A program made the translations under genes and the position numbers. Below, one piece after another: positions 11,907 through 24,290 of a stretch of DNA of 64,000 nt (position 1 is its first letter; each line of letters begins with the position of its first letter). A model generated the notes under the pieces. The model was given only the letters and a program-made list of their open reading frames with translations, was not told the origin of the DNA and did not search any database. The DNA comes from Paramarasmius palmivorus (taxonomy: Eukaryota; Basidiomycota; Agaricomycetes; Agaricales; Marasmiaceae), in assembly GCA_037176845.1 (NCBI GenBank), contig JAYKXP010000168.1:1-64000 (forward strand), given 5' to 3'.

Positions 11907-12485
11907 TTAATTATCTTCTAAATCTCCTTCATATCCAGAATTTTTTTCAGATTTTTTAAAATCTGAGATTATTTTATCCGTTTTTACTCGAACTTTATCT
12001 AAAGTTCCATCTCTTTCAGGATCATAATCAAAAGATTCAGCATCATTCATAAATAAAAATTCATATATTTTATCACCTTTTTTTTTAAAAAATACTTCAC
12101 AATCTGGATCATCATCATAATATTCCTTTTCTTTAAGTATTTTTTTAATTTTTTTTGAAAGATAATTATTATTATTATTAGGTTTAGGATTGTGATTATG
12201 GTTTAAGTTAGAATTTGAAGAATCATTTAAAGGTCCAGAATTATTTATATTAGATCCTCTTCCTCCGTTTGCACCAAAAGAATCACTGAAATTCATTGAA
12301 TCAATTTCATAAAAATTATCTAAATAATTTAATTCATTAAAAATGTAAAAATCACTTGTACTAATATAGATCATTAAAATTATAAAAATTCTAAGTATTA
12401 TAAAAAATTTTATAGAATTTAAATATAATAATATAGCAAAAATTTTTAAATTAAGCTTGTGAATCCAACCATATAAGGAATTCAT
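11907..12485 (-). CDS. Accessory ORF overlapping the cox2 3' end
   Basis: Unrecognised protein of about 192 residues if the ATG at 12485 is used (other in-frame starts exist upstream, in a frame overlapping cox2, and downstream near 12375). Visible features: an N-terminal hydrophobic stretch of about 35 residues ([14 protein letters not shown] then [14 protein letters not shown]), an Asn/Ser-rich linker with an [13 protein letters not shown] tract, then a charged, acidic C-terminus ([12 protein letters not shown]). It overlaps cox2 by 35 nt in another frame and no 3' element separates them, so it is probably co-transcribed with cox2. Predicted to be membrane-anchored with a soluble tail. Coding status is moderately likely given its length and codon coherence. 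Confidence 0.6.
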   Translation of the reverse strand: MNSLYGWIHKLNLKIFAILLYLNSIKFFIILRIFIILMIYISTSDFYIFNELNYLDNFYEIDSMNFSDSFGANGGRGSNINNSGPLNDSSNSNLNHNHNPKPNNNNNYLSKKIKKILKEKEYYDDDPDCEVFFKKKGDKIYEFLFMNDAESFDYDPERDGTLDKVRVKTDKIISDFKKSEKNSGYEGDLEDN

Positions 12486-13209
12486 TACTTGTAACTGCTT
12501 CAACCGCAATAGGCATGAATCCATGCCATACACCACAGATTTCAGAACACTGCCCATAGAATGTCCCAGTTCTTTCAGCAAGAAATGAAGCTTGATTAAG
12601 TCTTCCTGGAACACAATCTAATTTAAGTCCTAAAGATGGCACAGCAAAAGAATGTATTACATCAGCACCTGTAACAATTAATCTAATATGGCAATCCACT
12701 GGAACTACTAATTTATTATCAACATCTAATAATCTAAATTGTCCTAATTCTAAATCTGATTCAGGTATCATATAAGAATCAAAATCTATAGCATCTCCAC
12801 TTTCAGTAATAAAATCACTATATTCATAAGACCAATATCATTGGTGACCTACTACTTTTATAGTTAATGTAGGAGATAATACTTCATCCATTAAGTATAA
12901 TAGTTTAAATGAAGGGAAGGCAATTGCTATTAAAATTAATGCTGGTGTAATAGTCCATACTAATTCTATAATTGAACCATGTGTTAAATATTTGTGCGCT
13001 ATAGGATTTTTTTTATCATTATAGTAATAAATTATTGAGAAAAGAACTCAAAAAACTGAAAAGCTTATTAAAACTAAATAAAATCCTACTGTATTATGTA
13101 ATGTAACAATACCTGTAAATACAGGTGCAGCACTATCTTGAAAACCTAATTGTCATGGTTGTGCAGCATCGTTAAATATAGTATTAAAGTTTGAAAATAA
13201 ATGTGTCAT
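12451..13209 (-). CDS. cox2: Cytochrome c oxidase subunit 2
   Basis: Complex IV subunit carrying the CuA centre in the intermembrane space. It is 252 residues, intact under code 4, starting MTHLFSNFN and ending LDSQA. Two N-terminal membrane helices are followed by the cupredoxin domain; [13 protein letters not shown] and the CuA ligand region [16 protein letters not shown] are present. UGA encodes the first Trp of QWYW, UGG the second. No intron. The 3' end overlaps the accessory ORF at 11907-12485. Confidence 0.98.
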
Positions 13210-14422
13210 TTTTAATTTAAAATTTTTGTCAGTCTTAATTTACTGATTCATCTTTTTTAATTTTTTTAAAATAATTAAAAGAGCTAGATCCCCCTTTATT
13301 TAGATTATCTTATCAAATTATTACTCATTTACTTTACCATCAACAACTGAGATAAAGGAAACTATTATTTAATAAATGAAAGCAGTCTAAACGGGCTCTA
13401 TTTTCTCCATCAAACAAATTTACCTTATAAGGGCCTTTACAGACGGTCCTACCATAGGCCTATAACAAAATAGAACTATAGAAAAATAGGGCTCCTTCGG
13501 AAGGAGAAAGAGTTTTTTAGTGTTAATGAAGGGTCAAGGTGGCAATTATTTTAGATTATTAAAAAAGAGAATTTAAACACCAATTCTATTATTTAATCAA
13601 TTAAGAAATTAGTTTTTTTCTAGCGCTTATTCCTTGCTTAGCATGGAGGAGCAAGATAAAAATTTTTATTTCTGAATTGAATGGCATAATAAAACACTAG
13701 AATTTTTATTTCCTACATTTAGTTCGGTGCTAGAATAAGGCAACAAATCCTGCAACTTAAGTTTGCAAAATTGTATCCTTATATGTTTTAAGTAGGAATA
13801 ATACAGTTGCTTTAGTATACCATAATTTATACTAGATATGCTCCTCCATGCAAGCAAGAAGCGTAAGAATGAAGGCTAATTTAAACTTTTTTTTTGTTTC
13901 GCTAACGCAGGCTGAAGTAGCCTAAGTTTAGTAGCAAGAAAAACAGGCAAGGAAGACGTTGCTTTAAAAATTAAAGTATGCGTGTCTGAGAACTTTTACT
14001 TTAGTAAAGTTTTAGTTATGCAAAAGTAGTATAGCTACTTAGAGCTATTTCTCCTTATATAAACCTTAAAATAAGCAATTTAAGATAAAGATTGAAAGAA
14101 AAATAACTAAAGAATCAAGAAGTACTAAAGAACAAAGGAACACCTTCTGCTTCTTCCATGCGATGCAGTGGAGGAGCCCATTAGGCCATAGAGAACTATG
14201 GTGCAAACGCAAGTAGTGGTACTCGAAAAAATAATTAAAGCATCTCCTTACCATACATAAAAATTAGAATTTAGTATAAATATAGAATAGTATCTTAAGA
14301 TTAATCTTTGGCTTATAATTCTCATACTACTTAAAATATTATAAGGAATAATAATATATAGCTACTATGTAGGGATAGAGGCTTGCATATACTTTTATTA
14401 ATAAATATTTAGTAGTATGATC
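13210..14422. other. Spacer upstream of cox2
   Basis: About 1.2 kb that would hold the cox2 leader. No gene recognised; GC clusters lie at about 13385-13510, 13625-13655, 13840-13960 and 14145-14260. Short reading frames here are composed of cluster sequence. Confidence 0.4.
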
Positions 14423-14528
14423 TAAGAAGTAAAGGAATTGAACCTTTAAAATATCATTATATAAAATATAACTTACATTATTAAAATTTATATAACAAAA
14501 TTTTTAATTTACTCATAAATTACTTCTT
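14423..14528 (-). tRNA. tRNA-like element, unusually long (possible pseudo-tRNA)
   Basis: A perfect 7-bp acceptor (AAGAAGT/ACTTCTT), a T arm AAAGG-TTCAATT-CCTTT and a D-arm-like hairpin are present, but the element is 106 nt. The anticodon arm is overgrown (AAAATTT/AAATTTT around TGTTATAT) and an extra hairpin TTATAT/ATATAA precedes the T arm. No standard 7-nt anticodon loop can be assigned. It may be a decayed or interrupted tRNA. Confidence 0.4.
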
Positions 14529-15529
14529 CCTTGCTTAGCATGGAGTACTAATTTTTATTGTAGCCAAAATTATACACTGTGCTGCTGCAACCATAAAGAA
14601 TATCATTTATAATATTATTTTACTGCAGCGTCTGCGTAGCAAAGGGTATTAAGTAAAGTTCCTATCCATCACTTGTGGGTGTTTACCCTTACTTAGCTAG
14701 GAGAAAACCTATTTGGATTCTAGAACTAGAAAAAAATAAAGAAACTTCCCTTCTTGCACTTCTTCCTTGCTTAGCATGGAGGAGCATGAGAGAATATTTA
14801 TTGAAGATTTTTGCATCTTCCTTGCGAAGTAGGAACCAGTAAACATAGGAAATCTAGATTTCCTCCTTCGGTCTAATGACTAGCGAATAAAAGCCATAGA
14901 AAAATATTAAACAATCATAGCATAGGTCTACGCTGCTACGCAGTGCTAGTATAAATCTTTATATGCAGCTTTGTTTTACCACTAGTAGCAAAGTTAGCCT
15001 ATTGTCTGCTTAGGCTAAGCAAGGAAAGGTCTGCTGCTTTTTTTGCTATGCATCAAAGCCTGCTAATAATTGCTTACGCGACCTAGCTAAGAAGCAAAGC
15101 CATAATTGTTTATTAATATAAGTAATTATCTTTTATAATTTTGTTTAAAATAATATAAAATAAAACTTAAATGAGGGTTTAATTTAATAAATTAATTTTA
15201 AATAAAATTTTATTAAAAAATAGTTAATCTAATTAATTTAACTTTGTATAAAGTTCCTTTCATAATCCTTCATTAGTGTAATTAGTGACACTGGTGAATA
15301 CGAATGCTGCTATATCTCTTTTTTAATCTGCTGCTCCTTGCTACGCAGATAAGCTGATAAGATAAGGTAGTATTCTAAAATAAAAAGCAGTAGCTACTTC
15401 TCCCTCCCTATGGGCCCTTCGGAAGGAATATATTAAAAAAAAAGAAAAAGAGTAAAAATTAAATGATCCTATTAGCTTATTAATAGTTAAAAATTGATCA
15501 AAAACAAATAGCTATTTACTTCTTATAAA
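14529..15529. other. Intergenic region with GC clusters
   Basis: No gene found. GC clusters are dense (14520-14545, 14620-14650, 14760-14880, 14930-15110, 15330-15430). Confidence 0.4.
15172..15178 (-). terminator. ACCCTCA 3' element after the cob unit
   Basis: Sense sequence TTAAACCCTCATTTAAG, about 350 nt past the decayed ORF that follows cob. Proposed 3' end of the cob transcript. Confidence 0.5.
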
Positions 15530-16330
15530 TTAGTTAAATTTATATAAGCTTGAGTGTATTGTAAATATAAACAAAATAAGGTTTTTGTATAAGCAATTGA
15601 ATTGTAAGTAGTTACATTGTTTTATTATTTGATTATAATCCACATTACCACCACTATCATTATTACTACTATCATTTTTGGAAGAAGTAAAAACTTCACT
15701 TTGAACTGAATTGTTAACTTGAGAATTAGAATCTAAAGATGATCCAAATATCTCTATATTATATAGTTTTCTAATTTCTTCAAATTCATCATTAGTATTA
15801 TTTAAGATTAAATAAGGATTTCTTTTTTCAGTTCTTAATTGAGCTTCTAAACCATTTAAATTGTTTGTAAACAATTCTTTTAAAGCATAAAACTTTAAAA
15901 CCTGCTATATCATTAAAAACTTCTTGTTTATTAATATGTTCTTTATCTTTCTCAAATCCATTTTCTAATTCAATAGTTTTTAATCTAAATTCATGAGTAT
16001 TATGACAAACAGAAATATAATAATTTTTATAAGCTTCATTATTTTTAAAGGCTTCTAAGTAATTATTTAAATCTGATTCATTAAAATTTTTATTTTTTTT
16101 TTAATTAGATAGAATATCATTAGATTTTTCTATTGATAATTATATTAGTTTTACTTTATCCTCAGATGATAACTCTTCATTTTGCATAATATTATTTATT
16201 AAGTATATATCAATTATTTTGAGCTATTTCACTTCTAACCAATTCATCAAAGTTTATAGAATCTTTGTTATTATTGTAACTATTAAAATTATTGTTAGAT
16301 ACTGGATCATTATAATTTATTACAAATTCC
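15530..16330 (-). pseudogene. Decayed accessory ORF downstream of cob
   Basis: Coherent peptide segments continue across frame breaks. One frame reads DSINFDELVRSEIAQNN (about 16205-16270), a second NFNESDLNNYLEAFKNNEAY to VFNDIAGFKVL (about 15900-16095, with a stop cluster before it), and a third the 114-codon stretch from 15874 to 15530 (GLEAQLRTEKRNPYLILNN). The last two join at about 15890 with a one-base shift. The product would be a soluble acidic Asn/Ser-rich protein. A 48-bp GC cluster interrupts its 5' side at 16326-16373. Not matched to a known family; it resembles the soluble tails of other accessory ORFs here. Confidence 0.55.
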
Positions 16331-16373
16331 TCCTCTTCTGCGTCGGTGCGTAGCGTAGGAAGAAGAAGGCGAA
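16326..16373. repeat. 48-bp GC cluster, copy 2
   Basis: Identical to 10152-10199; it lies between the cob stop and the decayed ORF. Confidence 0.75.
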
Positions 16374-16413
16374 GAAGTTTTCTTTTTTTTATATCCTGTA
16401 CCTTCTAAATGAA

Positions 16414-19400
16414 TTATAAAACTTCATTCTCTGTTAATGAAATATCTAATAAAGTATTTTCAATTATTCCTATTAATGGTGTAATAAACAAGAAATGAGC
16501 AAAATAGTAAAATGTAGAGATTTGTCCTATTTGTAAGTATGGATAATCAGGGTGTTGAGATCCAATCCAAAATAATATTAAAAAATTAACTACAAAAATT
16601 CAGTAAGCAAATTTCATTAAAGGTCTAAATTGTACACTTCTTACTCTAGATATATCTGTAACAGGTAATATTAATAAAATTAATAATGAACCAAACATTG
16701 CAACTACTCCAAGCAATTTATTTGGAATACTTCTAAGTATAGCATAAAATGGTAATAAATCGTTATTATATAAATATAATCTATTTTGGAGTTATCTTGT
16801 ATAGCATATCTTTATGCATATACGGAGATATACGGTCTCTTATATTATTCATACTTTCTTCTCAAATATAAATTCTATATCCTTTTTTATGATTATGAAT
16901 AGTACATTTAATAAGAAAATCAGGTGCAAATAAGTTTTCTAAAGTACTTTTTAATAATGTAATATCTTCCAGTGTAAAACTATAAGTACTTAAATGTAAA
17001 CCTTTATTTTGAAGAGAACCGTCATCCATAATTCAATAAGCTAATCCTATTGGAGTTAATAATTGATTTATATTTAAAGGAACTATTTTTTTATTTTCTT
17101 CATTATAGAATAAATTTCTATATTTATTAAAACAAGGTAAAGTTAATGTGGCAAAAGAAATTGAAGAATAAGTATTTTTAGTTCTTTTATCTATAAATGT
17201 TCTAGATTTAGGTGAAAAATCTTTTGAGATAAAATCTTTAAATAATTCTAAAATGTGATAAAAATAATTTAAGTGATGTATTCTTAAACTACTTTGACCA
17301 TATATAAATCTACTATTACCATTTCTAGATTGAATATGACCATCACCTAATAATAAACCAATTATTATTTCATTTAATGGATTATCTATATTGATTTTTG
17401 ATCTTTCGACTTTACTTAATCTTTTTTTAATTAAAGTCGAGTAATTATTTTTATACAATAAACTTCAAGAAGTTGTCAAATCAAAATAATAAATATATTA
17501 TATTTACATATCCTTAATCTTTCAATTAAGGTTGGACTATCTCTTCATCCTTTAATTAAATTTTTAAAGGAGCTTCACGTATAGTCTCTGAGGATCCTAC
17601 TATAATATAAATTAGATTATATTAATTGGTTTCCTGCTGATTGTCCATTATCTCGCTATTCCTATTTTGTTATTTACGGCCCTCCCTAGCTCCTTCCGAA
17701 GGAGCCATAGGGAGGGAGGGAAAAGCGAGAATATCTTTAAGATTTTTACTTAATTATTTTTATTTAGGAGTACTTAAGGCTTTAGGAGTTTCCAGCATAC
17801 AGTGAAGTTTATTTTTCAAAAGATTACTCTTAAGCATGACATTTATTTTATCATTCAGGAACAATAGAAGCAGGAGTTACCATTGGATTAGCAGGTATAT
17901 AGTTATCACTGTGTCCCAATAGATTTGGATAATAAAATACAATTATAGATAATACTAAAAAGAATGCAAATATTGTAACTAGATCTTTAAAGATAAAGTA
18001 AGGATAGAATGCAATTCTATCTCCAGCTGCAGATATTCCATTAGGATTATTTGATCCATGTATATGAAGAGCAATTAAGTGAGCTACTACTAAAGCAGCT
18101 AATAAAAATGGTAAAATATAATGTAATGAGAAGAATCTATTTAATGTAGCATTATTAACTGAGCATTTATGTTGGTAGTTACATATTTAATATATATTAA
18201 ATATTCTTACTACACTCAATAAATTTCTTTATTGATCGGACTATATCATGATCTTTTGCTTATTTAATAATTTGAAGGTATTTTAATTTTTTCTGAATAT
18301 CTAGGTATAGTACGTAATTGTTTTATTCATAATAAATATTGTAATTTTTTATTTCCCAATAACTTTACAGGTGTATTGTTTAAGAATTTAATAACATTTT
18401 CTATTGATCTTACTCCTGTAACTTTCAATTTATAGCAATTCGTTTTATCTATATGTATAGCAGTAGATAAAGATAAATATTTATGAATAGCAGATAATAA
18501 TATATCTCCATCTTTTTGAGCTATATCGAAACTAGCAACTAAATAATTTTTAACTTTATCTAAGTTATATACACTAAAACAACCTTCAGCTTCTATAAAT
18601 CCTACTAATCAAGCAGGAAAATAATCAGCAGTAATAATAGAATCTATTGAATTTACAGATTGATTACTTCTAATATATTCAGGCAAATCTTCTGCTTCTG
18701 ATATATTTGAAAGTAAAGCTTTTTTAAATCTTAAATAATCATATTGTTTATTGGAAAACATAGGATATTTATCAAAAATAGGTATAATAAAATTTTTTAA
18801 ATGATCTTTATTTCTAATTCTTAAAGCCACCATTTCTATTTTTTCTATATTTCTAAAACTTACTACACCTACACCTAATAAATTTTTAATTTTATAAATC
18901 AATTGTACATCTCTAATTGATAATTCTATACCTAATTCATACGTCAAATATTTACCTTTTTTCGTTATGGTAAAATATCCATCACCTTCAAATAAACCTA
19001 CTAAATAAGCATATGTAAGATCTCCTGCATGTAGTCTCTGAGAGGCTTCTGAAGTATGTATACTTCTCACCCCTGCTGATTGTCTCCATGTCATTGCAAT
19101 TTTCACGTAAATAATTGATATTAAAATCAAGAATAAATCGTATGCAATTTCTAAATTGGGAGATGTTCCAGCATTAAGCAGAATTTTTAACATTACGTCA
19201 CCGTAATGTGGTTCATTTATAAAACCACCTCAGATTAACTCTACAATATCTTGTCCAAATACTGGAATGGCTGATAATAAGTTAGTTATTACTGTAGCAC
19301 CTCATAGACTCATTTGACCATAAGGTAAAACATACAAACTTACTTATTAATGTAAATATACATAATAAGCTAGAATAACTTTAAATTCGTATATTCTATT

Positions 19401-21105
19401 AGTTAATTTTAACTAAAAGTTTCGACTGTGCATTAAGCAGCATTTCAGCCACCCATTAGTGACCCAGTCTGTCGCGATCATTTATATAACCGACGATCTT
19501 AAAGTTTAAACTTCTTTGATCGTTTTCACTAACATTGCCAAATAATCTTAAAGATTATTCTATATCCCCGTCGGGATATACCACTTTAATCTTTCTTTTT
19601 CTATAAAGATTGCAGAAAGATTGTTACTCGCGGGACTATGATTTAATATAAAAATAAAGTATAAAAAAATATTGATAATAAGATAACTATTTACTTGATA
19701 AATCTTTTACTATTCATTCTCTTTTTACTAATCCTTTTTCTGTTTTTAATGCTCTTCTAATAGTTTTTTCGTTACAGTTTATAGAATTAGCTGCATCCAA
19801 AATAGTAGAATATTCACCGTAAACAGTTCCATTAAGATTATATAAAACTACAGGTCTAGTATGTTTAATACATTTTTTTTTAGTTTCATAAGACATAGGA
19901 GGTCTATTCAAAGCTTTCTCTCTAATTTTTTCTATTGTTTCAGGAGAAAGCTTTTTACCTCTGTTTAAATTACCTATCATTTCCCGTCTAGCGTCACTAT
20001 AAATATCTTTCATTTTTTGACGGTCAACTTCAGTATGTTTATAACCAAAACTAGAACCAGCTTCAGTTAAAATATTATAATTAGGCAATAACAATTTTAA
20101 ATATTTATCTTCTAAATCCAACAATTCTTTATTATTTTCTTTAGTAACAATATCAAGATATAATTCCAAGATAATAAAAGCGAAATTTTTTAATTCATAT
20201 TTTTTTACTGCAGATTTAACTATTTTACTACCTCTGAAATAAATTAAATGATTACTGAATCTAGCATAAAATCTATTAGTTGCCGCAGAACCTATATAAT
20301 AGTCTTTAGTGATTTTATTAACTATCATGTATATACCGCTTAAACCTTTACTTTTATGCAATATTTCTTTTCTAATATTTTCTGAATCTAGGTTTTCAAA
20401 AACATACACAGGATTTAAACATAATTCTTTAATTATTGTATTCAATCTATCCGAAGGCGAAGCCGTAGGAGAACAAGAAGTTTCAATACTTTTATTTAAA
20501 GAAGGAATTGTACTATATCTCCTTTTATTAAGATTATTTAAAAAATATATTGACTTATAATTTAATTTATTATACTTTGCATTTTTAATATTTCCTGCTG
20601 GGTATACTAATACATTACTTTTTCTAAGTAAATTTTGTATAGTATAATACACAATTATTAAAAAGATTATATTAAAAATATTTATATTAAACCATTTTGG
20701 GCTATATTCATAACCCAAGAATCCGATAGCCATCATTAAAATTAATATAATAACTCCTATTGATCATAATAATACTCTAGGACTTCTGTATGAACCATAA
20801 TAAAGACCTCTTCCTACGTGAGCATAAACGAACATAAAGAAGAATGAAGCTACATTAGCGTGAACATATCTTATTATTCAACCATTATTTACATCTCTCA
20901 TAATATGTTCTACACTATTAAAAGCAAAATCCACATGTGGAGTGTAGTGCATAGCTAAAAAACATCCACTTAATATTTGTAATACTAAACATATTCCTAA
21001 TAATGAACCAAAATTTCATAAATAAGATATATTAGCAGGCTCAGGTGAATCTACTATATATGAATTAAATAATCTAAGTAAAACATTATTTTTTAGTAAT
21101 CTCAT
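16414..21105 (-). CDS. cob: Apocytochrome b, four exons
   Basis: Complex III cytochrome b. Exons are 21105-20713, 19334-19222, 18163-17850 and 16760-16414, totalling 1167 nt (388 residues plus UAA). Splicing restores [34 protein letters not shown] and [15 protein letters not shown]. Each intron follows a U and ends in G, as in group I. The sites fall after coding nt 393, 506 and 820; 393 and 506 are familiar fungal cob intron positions. The protein starts [13 protein letters not shown] and ends SLTENEVL, with the quinone-site PEWY motif intact. Several Trp codons are UGA. Confidence 0.96.
16761..17849 (-). other. cob group I intron 3
   Basis: Splits the Tyr codon of PEWY. It contains a LAGLIDADG ORF and, at 17680-17725, a palindromic GC cluster of the ccctccctatggg type between the ORF and the 5' splice site. 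A group I core element is visible near 17520-17600. Confidence 0.85.
16781..17458 (-). CDS. LAGLIDADG homing endonuclease of cob intron 3
   Basis: Intron-encoded DNA endonuclease or maturase. Under code 4 it runs to UAG at 16781. Motif 1 is [12 protein letters not shown], and a second part has [17 protein letters not shown]; the spacing fits a double-motif LAGLIDADG protein of the GDGH type. No ATG opens the frame; UUG at 17458 or another non-AUG codon, or a start further upstream (frame open to about 17500), would be needed, so the 5' end is uncertain. Confidence 0.8.
18164..19221 (-). other. cob group I intron 2
   Basis: Inserted after coding nt 506 (WGG, Phe codon split). Nearly filled by an ORF in frame with exon 2. 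The core strand is visible around 18215-18260. Confidence 0.87.
18264..19193 (-). CDS. LAGLIDADG homing endonuclease of cob intron 2
   Basis: 309 residues from the ATG at 19193; the frame is continuous with cob exon 2, so it may instead be made as a fusion and processed. Two LAGLIDADG motifs: [12 protein letters not shown] (about residues 63-74) and [12 protein letters not shown] (about 195-206), the latter preceded by a UGA Trp. The second half reads through to [12 protein letters not shown] and ends IKIPSNY. The N-terminal [15 protein letters not shown] segment is typical of cob intron ORFs. A Ser/His-rich insert (about residues 39-57) has GC-cluster-like sequence. Confidence 0.9.
19335..20712 (-). 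other. cob group I intron 1
   Basis: Inserted after coding nt 393 (LG|Y). The region 19400-19650 downstream of the ORF carries the GC-richer core, including a hairpin at about 19550-19640. Confidence 0.87.
19687..20712 (-). CDS. GIY-YIG homing endonuclease of cob intron 1
   Basis: About 341 intron-encoded residues in frame with cob exon 1, ending at UAG. After a hydrophobic and basic N-terminal extension, the GIY-YIG nuclease domain starts near intron-ORF residue 125 with [12 protein letters not shown] and DYYIGSA, followed by the Arg-containing helix [11 protein letters not shown] and the Glu-bearing helix. A NUMOD-type basic repeat ([19 protein letters not shown]) and a C-terminal helix-turn-helix ([20 protein letters not shown]) complete a typical DNA-binding tail. 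No internal ATG is strongly placed, so expression as an exon fusion is likely. Confidence 0.9.
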
Positions 21106-22742
21106 ATTTATTTTACTAATCTCCTCCGCAGAAAGAGAATTATTATTTTAATTAACTTTAATAATAATTTTGTAAACTAAAAGCGATCTAAGTAACTGAT
21201 ATATAATATAATCAGTATACTACTATATTAGTGTGTAAACGCAGGCTTTTATCTTTTTGTAGATTAAAGGTGTTCTTCTACGTTGCAAGTAGCAGACCAC
21301 TTATAAATTAATTTACCTAAAAAATTAAAAAAGTTTAATTGATAATATTATAATATACCTTCTCTTCAAAATTAATCATTAAAAATACTAATATACATTT
21401 AGTTAATTTTCCACATTAACTACTGTGTAGTAGACTAGTTTTTTTTTAACCAATATGCGTTTGCTGCCTATGCACTAACTAAAAATAGTCCTACAGCAAT
21501 AAGTAACAGCCCTTCTTTTCATGCTCCGCAAGAAGGTGAAGAAGCAGACTAGCGAAACCCCCCACTCTATTTATGCGAGGAGCAGAAGTTTTAGCAAAGC
21601 ATAAAAATGGTTAGGAAAATAATAGAAGGATTGTGAGTAGATTAAAAAATAAAATTATTTAAGTTCAAGATAAGGTATACATTATAATAATATTCTTGAT
21701 ATAAAATCAAATTTAATAGTAATAGTTTAAAAAATTAAATAAATTATATGATTATTTTAATTATAATAAATTGATTAGGCCATTAAGGATTACACAACAA
21801 ACATAGCTTAGCTCTTCTAGGAGCTACGGAGGAGCATTATTCTTACTAAGCTAGAGTAAATGCGCATTAAAAAGTTTGCGCTCCCGCCCGGCCCCATAAG
21901 ATTGGTAGGGCCCGCCTAAAGGTTCAAAGGGTTGTAAACCAAAGAACTAAAGGACCATAGCGGCTCTTCCTTCCGTATGAGGAGTCTTTCTGCGATGCTT
22001 GCGCATGCATGCTATTAATTAAAAAATTTTAATTAACTTTATTTACTTTTTAACACATACTTTATTTTTAATAATAAAGTGCTTGCTTTTACAACCTTTC
22101 CTTTTAATTTTAAGAATACAAGCTTAAAGTATTTATTATATCAAGCTACATTTAATACAGCAGTGCATTATGATTATGTAGATACATTGACTCTCCTTCT
22201 TGCGCTTGCTACGCAGAAGACGAAGAGCATGCCTTCAAGAGGCTTCTTCTGCGATGAGGAAGGCTTTTATTAACTATTAACTATTTATAATAAAAATTTG
22301 AAAGGATGTGAGCACTGCAGCTTTTCTCTAATTAAGGTATAGCTTAATTTAAAATTAAAATTAAAAACTGCATAAATATTTTAACTCTATTCCGCCCTAG
22401 GGCCTGTAGGGAGGGTAGCGCTATGTTTTGAAATTATTCATAAATCTTTTTTATTATAACTATATATTAAATATAAACACTGTAACAATAATTAATATTA
22501 ATTTTTTAATACATACTATATAATTTTATATTACGATCCTTTTAAGAATTTAGGTTTTTATATTATATTTAATTTAATAGGACTAATATAATAAAAATAA
22601 TTTTTCCTTTCTTCCGAAGGAGGCAGTATCTTCTTCTGCGTCTGCGTCTGCGTCTGCGTAGGAGGAAATATATCAATTAAAATCTAAATCAAGATAATAT
22701 GTAAAAAGGGGTATTTTATATGCATCAGGTGTATTATTATTA
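21106..22742. other. Spacer upstream of cob
   Basis: About 1.6 kb holding the cob leader and GC clusters (21470-21610, 21820-22000, 22195-22265, 22400-22425). A short tandem of tctgcg occurs at 22631-22660. No supportable gene. Confidence 0.4.
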
Positions 22743-22749
22743 TGAGGGT
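22743..22749 (-). terminator. ACCCTCA 3' element after nad1
   Basis: Sense TTTTACCCTCATAATAA, about 540 nt past the nad1 stop and the only copy between nad1 and cob. Confidence 0.5.
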
Positions 22750-23285
22750 AAAATTTTTTTCATTAAAAAATTAATGAGCTATATACAGAAGATATTCTAT
22801 TTTAAATATGATAACACGATTAACTCCTACTCCTTAATTATAACAGAGAATCAGGCTAATAGAAAGTATAACCTTACTATTAGTAATATCTTTATAAAAA
22901 AATAAGAGTGTTTGATTAAATAAAGCAATCAATAAACTAAATTTAGTTTATAAAAGTGCTACTACTTTATGCTTAGTAAGCTATCCTAATATTGCTAAAT
23001 TATAACTATGATGATTTTGCGTAAGCACGCTTACGATTGAACACATTTCTTCGTCTTCTTCCTATCATCCGAACGGAGAAGAAGCAAGGAGGAAAATTTA
23101 TACTTTGAATAAGCTAGAATGAATCGGTGCACTGTTCATTTTTAGTTATTACTGAGTTCGCGTTCTAATAGACACTAGTTAAAATAGTGTATAAAGCATT
23201 GCTTTTTTATGATGCTTATTTAAAGAAGCTAATTATTATTTTCCATATTTCGTACGTTACGTATATTAATTATTAAAATAACTAA
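22750..23285. other. nad1 3' flank
   Basis: No gene found. It contains a GC cluster of the cctatcatccgaacggagaa family at 23061-23090. Confidence 0.4.
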
Positions 23286-24290
23286 TTAAAAAGGTACTCA
23301 ATCAAAAGCTACTAAAATTGAAGGTACTAATATTATTAAAGCTACAGCTACTGGTAAAAGATTTAATCAACATAGATCAATTAATTGATCATATCTTAAT
23401 CTAGGTAAGGTAGCTCTAACCAGAACAAATAAGAAACAAGGGAAACAAGTTTTTAATCCTAAAATAATTGATTGTAAATTAATAACAGAATCATTTACAA
23501 ATATTTCAGGCATATTATAACCTCCAAAAAATAAAATTGAAGTTATACTACTAAATAAAACAATAGATGAATATTCTCCAAGGAAGAAAAATACAAAAGG
23601 CACAGAACTGTGTTCAGTCATAAACCCTGACACTAATTCAGATTCAGCCTCTTGTAGATCAAAGGGTGTTCTCGAAGTTTCTGCTAGCACAGCTATAAAA
23701 TAGAAAAGGAAAACAGGAAATAATGGTATTATAAATCAAATAGCTTGTTGAATTTCAATTATAGTTGTGAAATTAAATGAACCTGTTAAAAATATGATAA
23801 TAAGAATTGCTGAACTTAAAATTAATTCATAAGAAATCATAGCTGCTGTACTTCTTAATGACCCTAAAAAAGCATATTTAGAATTAGCACTTCATCCTGC
23901 AAATAATATACCATAAACTCCTAACGAAGATAAGGCTAATGAATATAAAACACCTAGAGATAGATCAGTAATCGCTAGTCCTTTACCAAAAGGAATTATA
24001 GCTCAACCTAATAAACTAAATACTAATGTAGAAATTGGTGCTAAAAAAAATAAAACTTTATTAGAATGAGAAGGAATAATAGTTTCCTTAAGAATTAATT
24101 TTAGAGCATCAGAGAATGGTTGTAATAATCCATAATAACCTACTATATTAGGTCCTACTCGTCTCTGGTGAGCAGCTAATTGTTTTCTTTCTATAATAGT
24201 CATGAAAGCAACAGCTAATAAAATTGGTAAAATTACACTTAATACATCAATTAAATTAAAAATTAAAGTATAAATTGAAAAGTTTAACAT
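23286..24290 (-). CDS. nad1: NADH dehydrogenase subunit 1
   Basis: Complex I membrane subunit, 334 residues, no intron. Contains [20 protein letters not shown], the matrix-loop [21 protein letters not shown] and the C-terminal FDWVPF. Several Trp are UGA (for example FAGW, CW and FDW). The ATG at 24290 follows a leader that is duplicated almost perfectly at 45316-45476. Confidence 0.98.

Noticed and set aside
20309..20560. Plus-strand frame inside cob intron 1
   Set aside because: Antisense shadow of the GIY-YIG ORF.
22720..22905. 61-codon plus-strand frame
   Set aside because: Lies antisense in the nad1 3' flank and contains the ACCCTCA element; no support.
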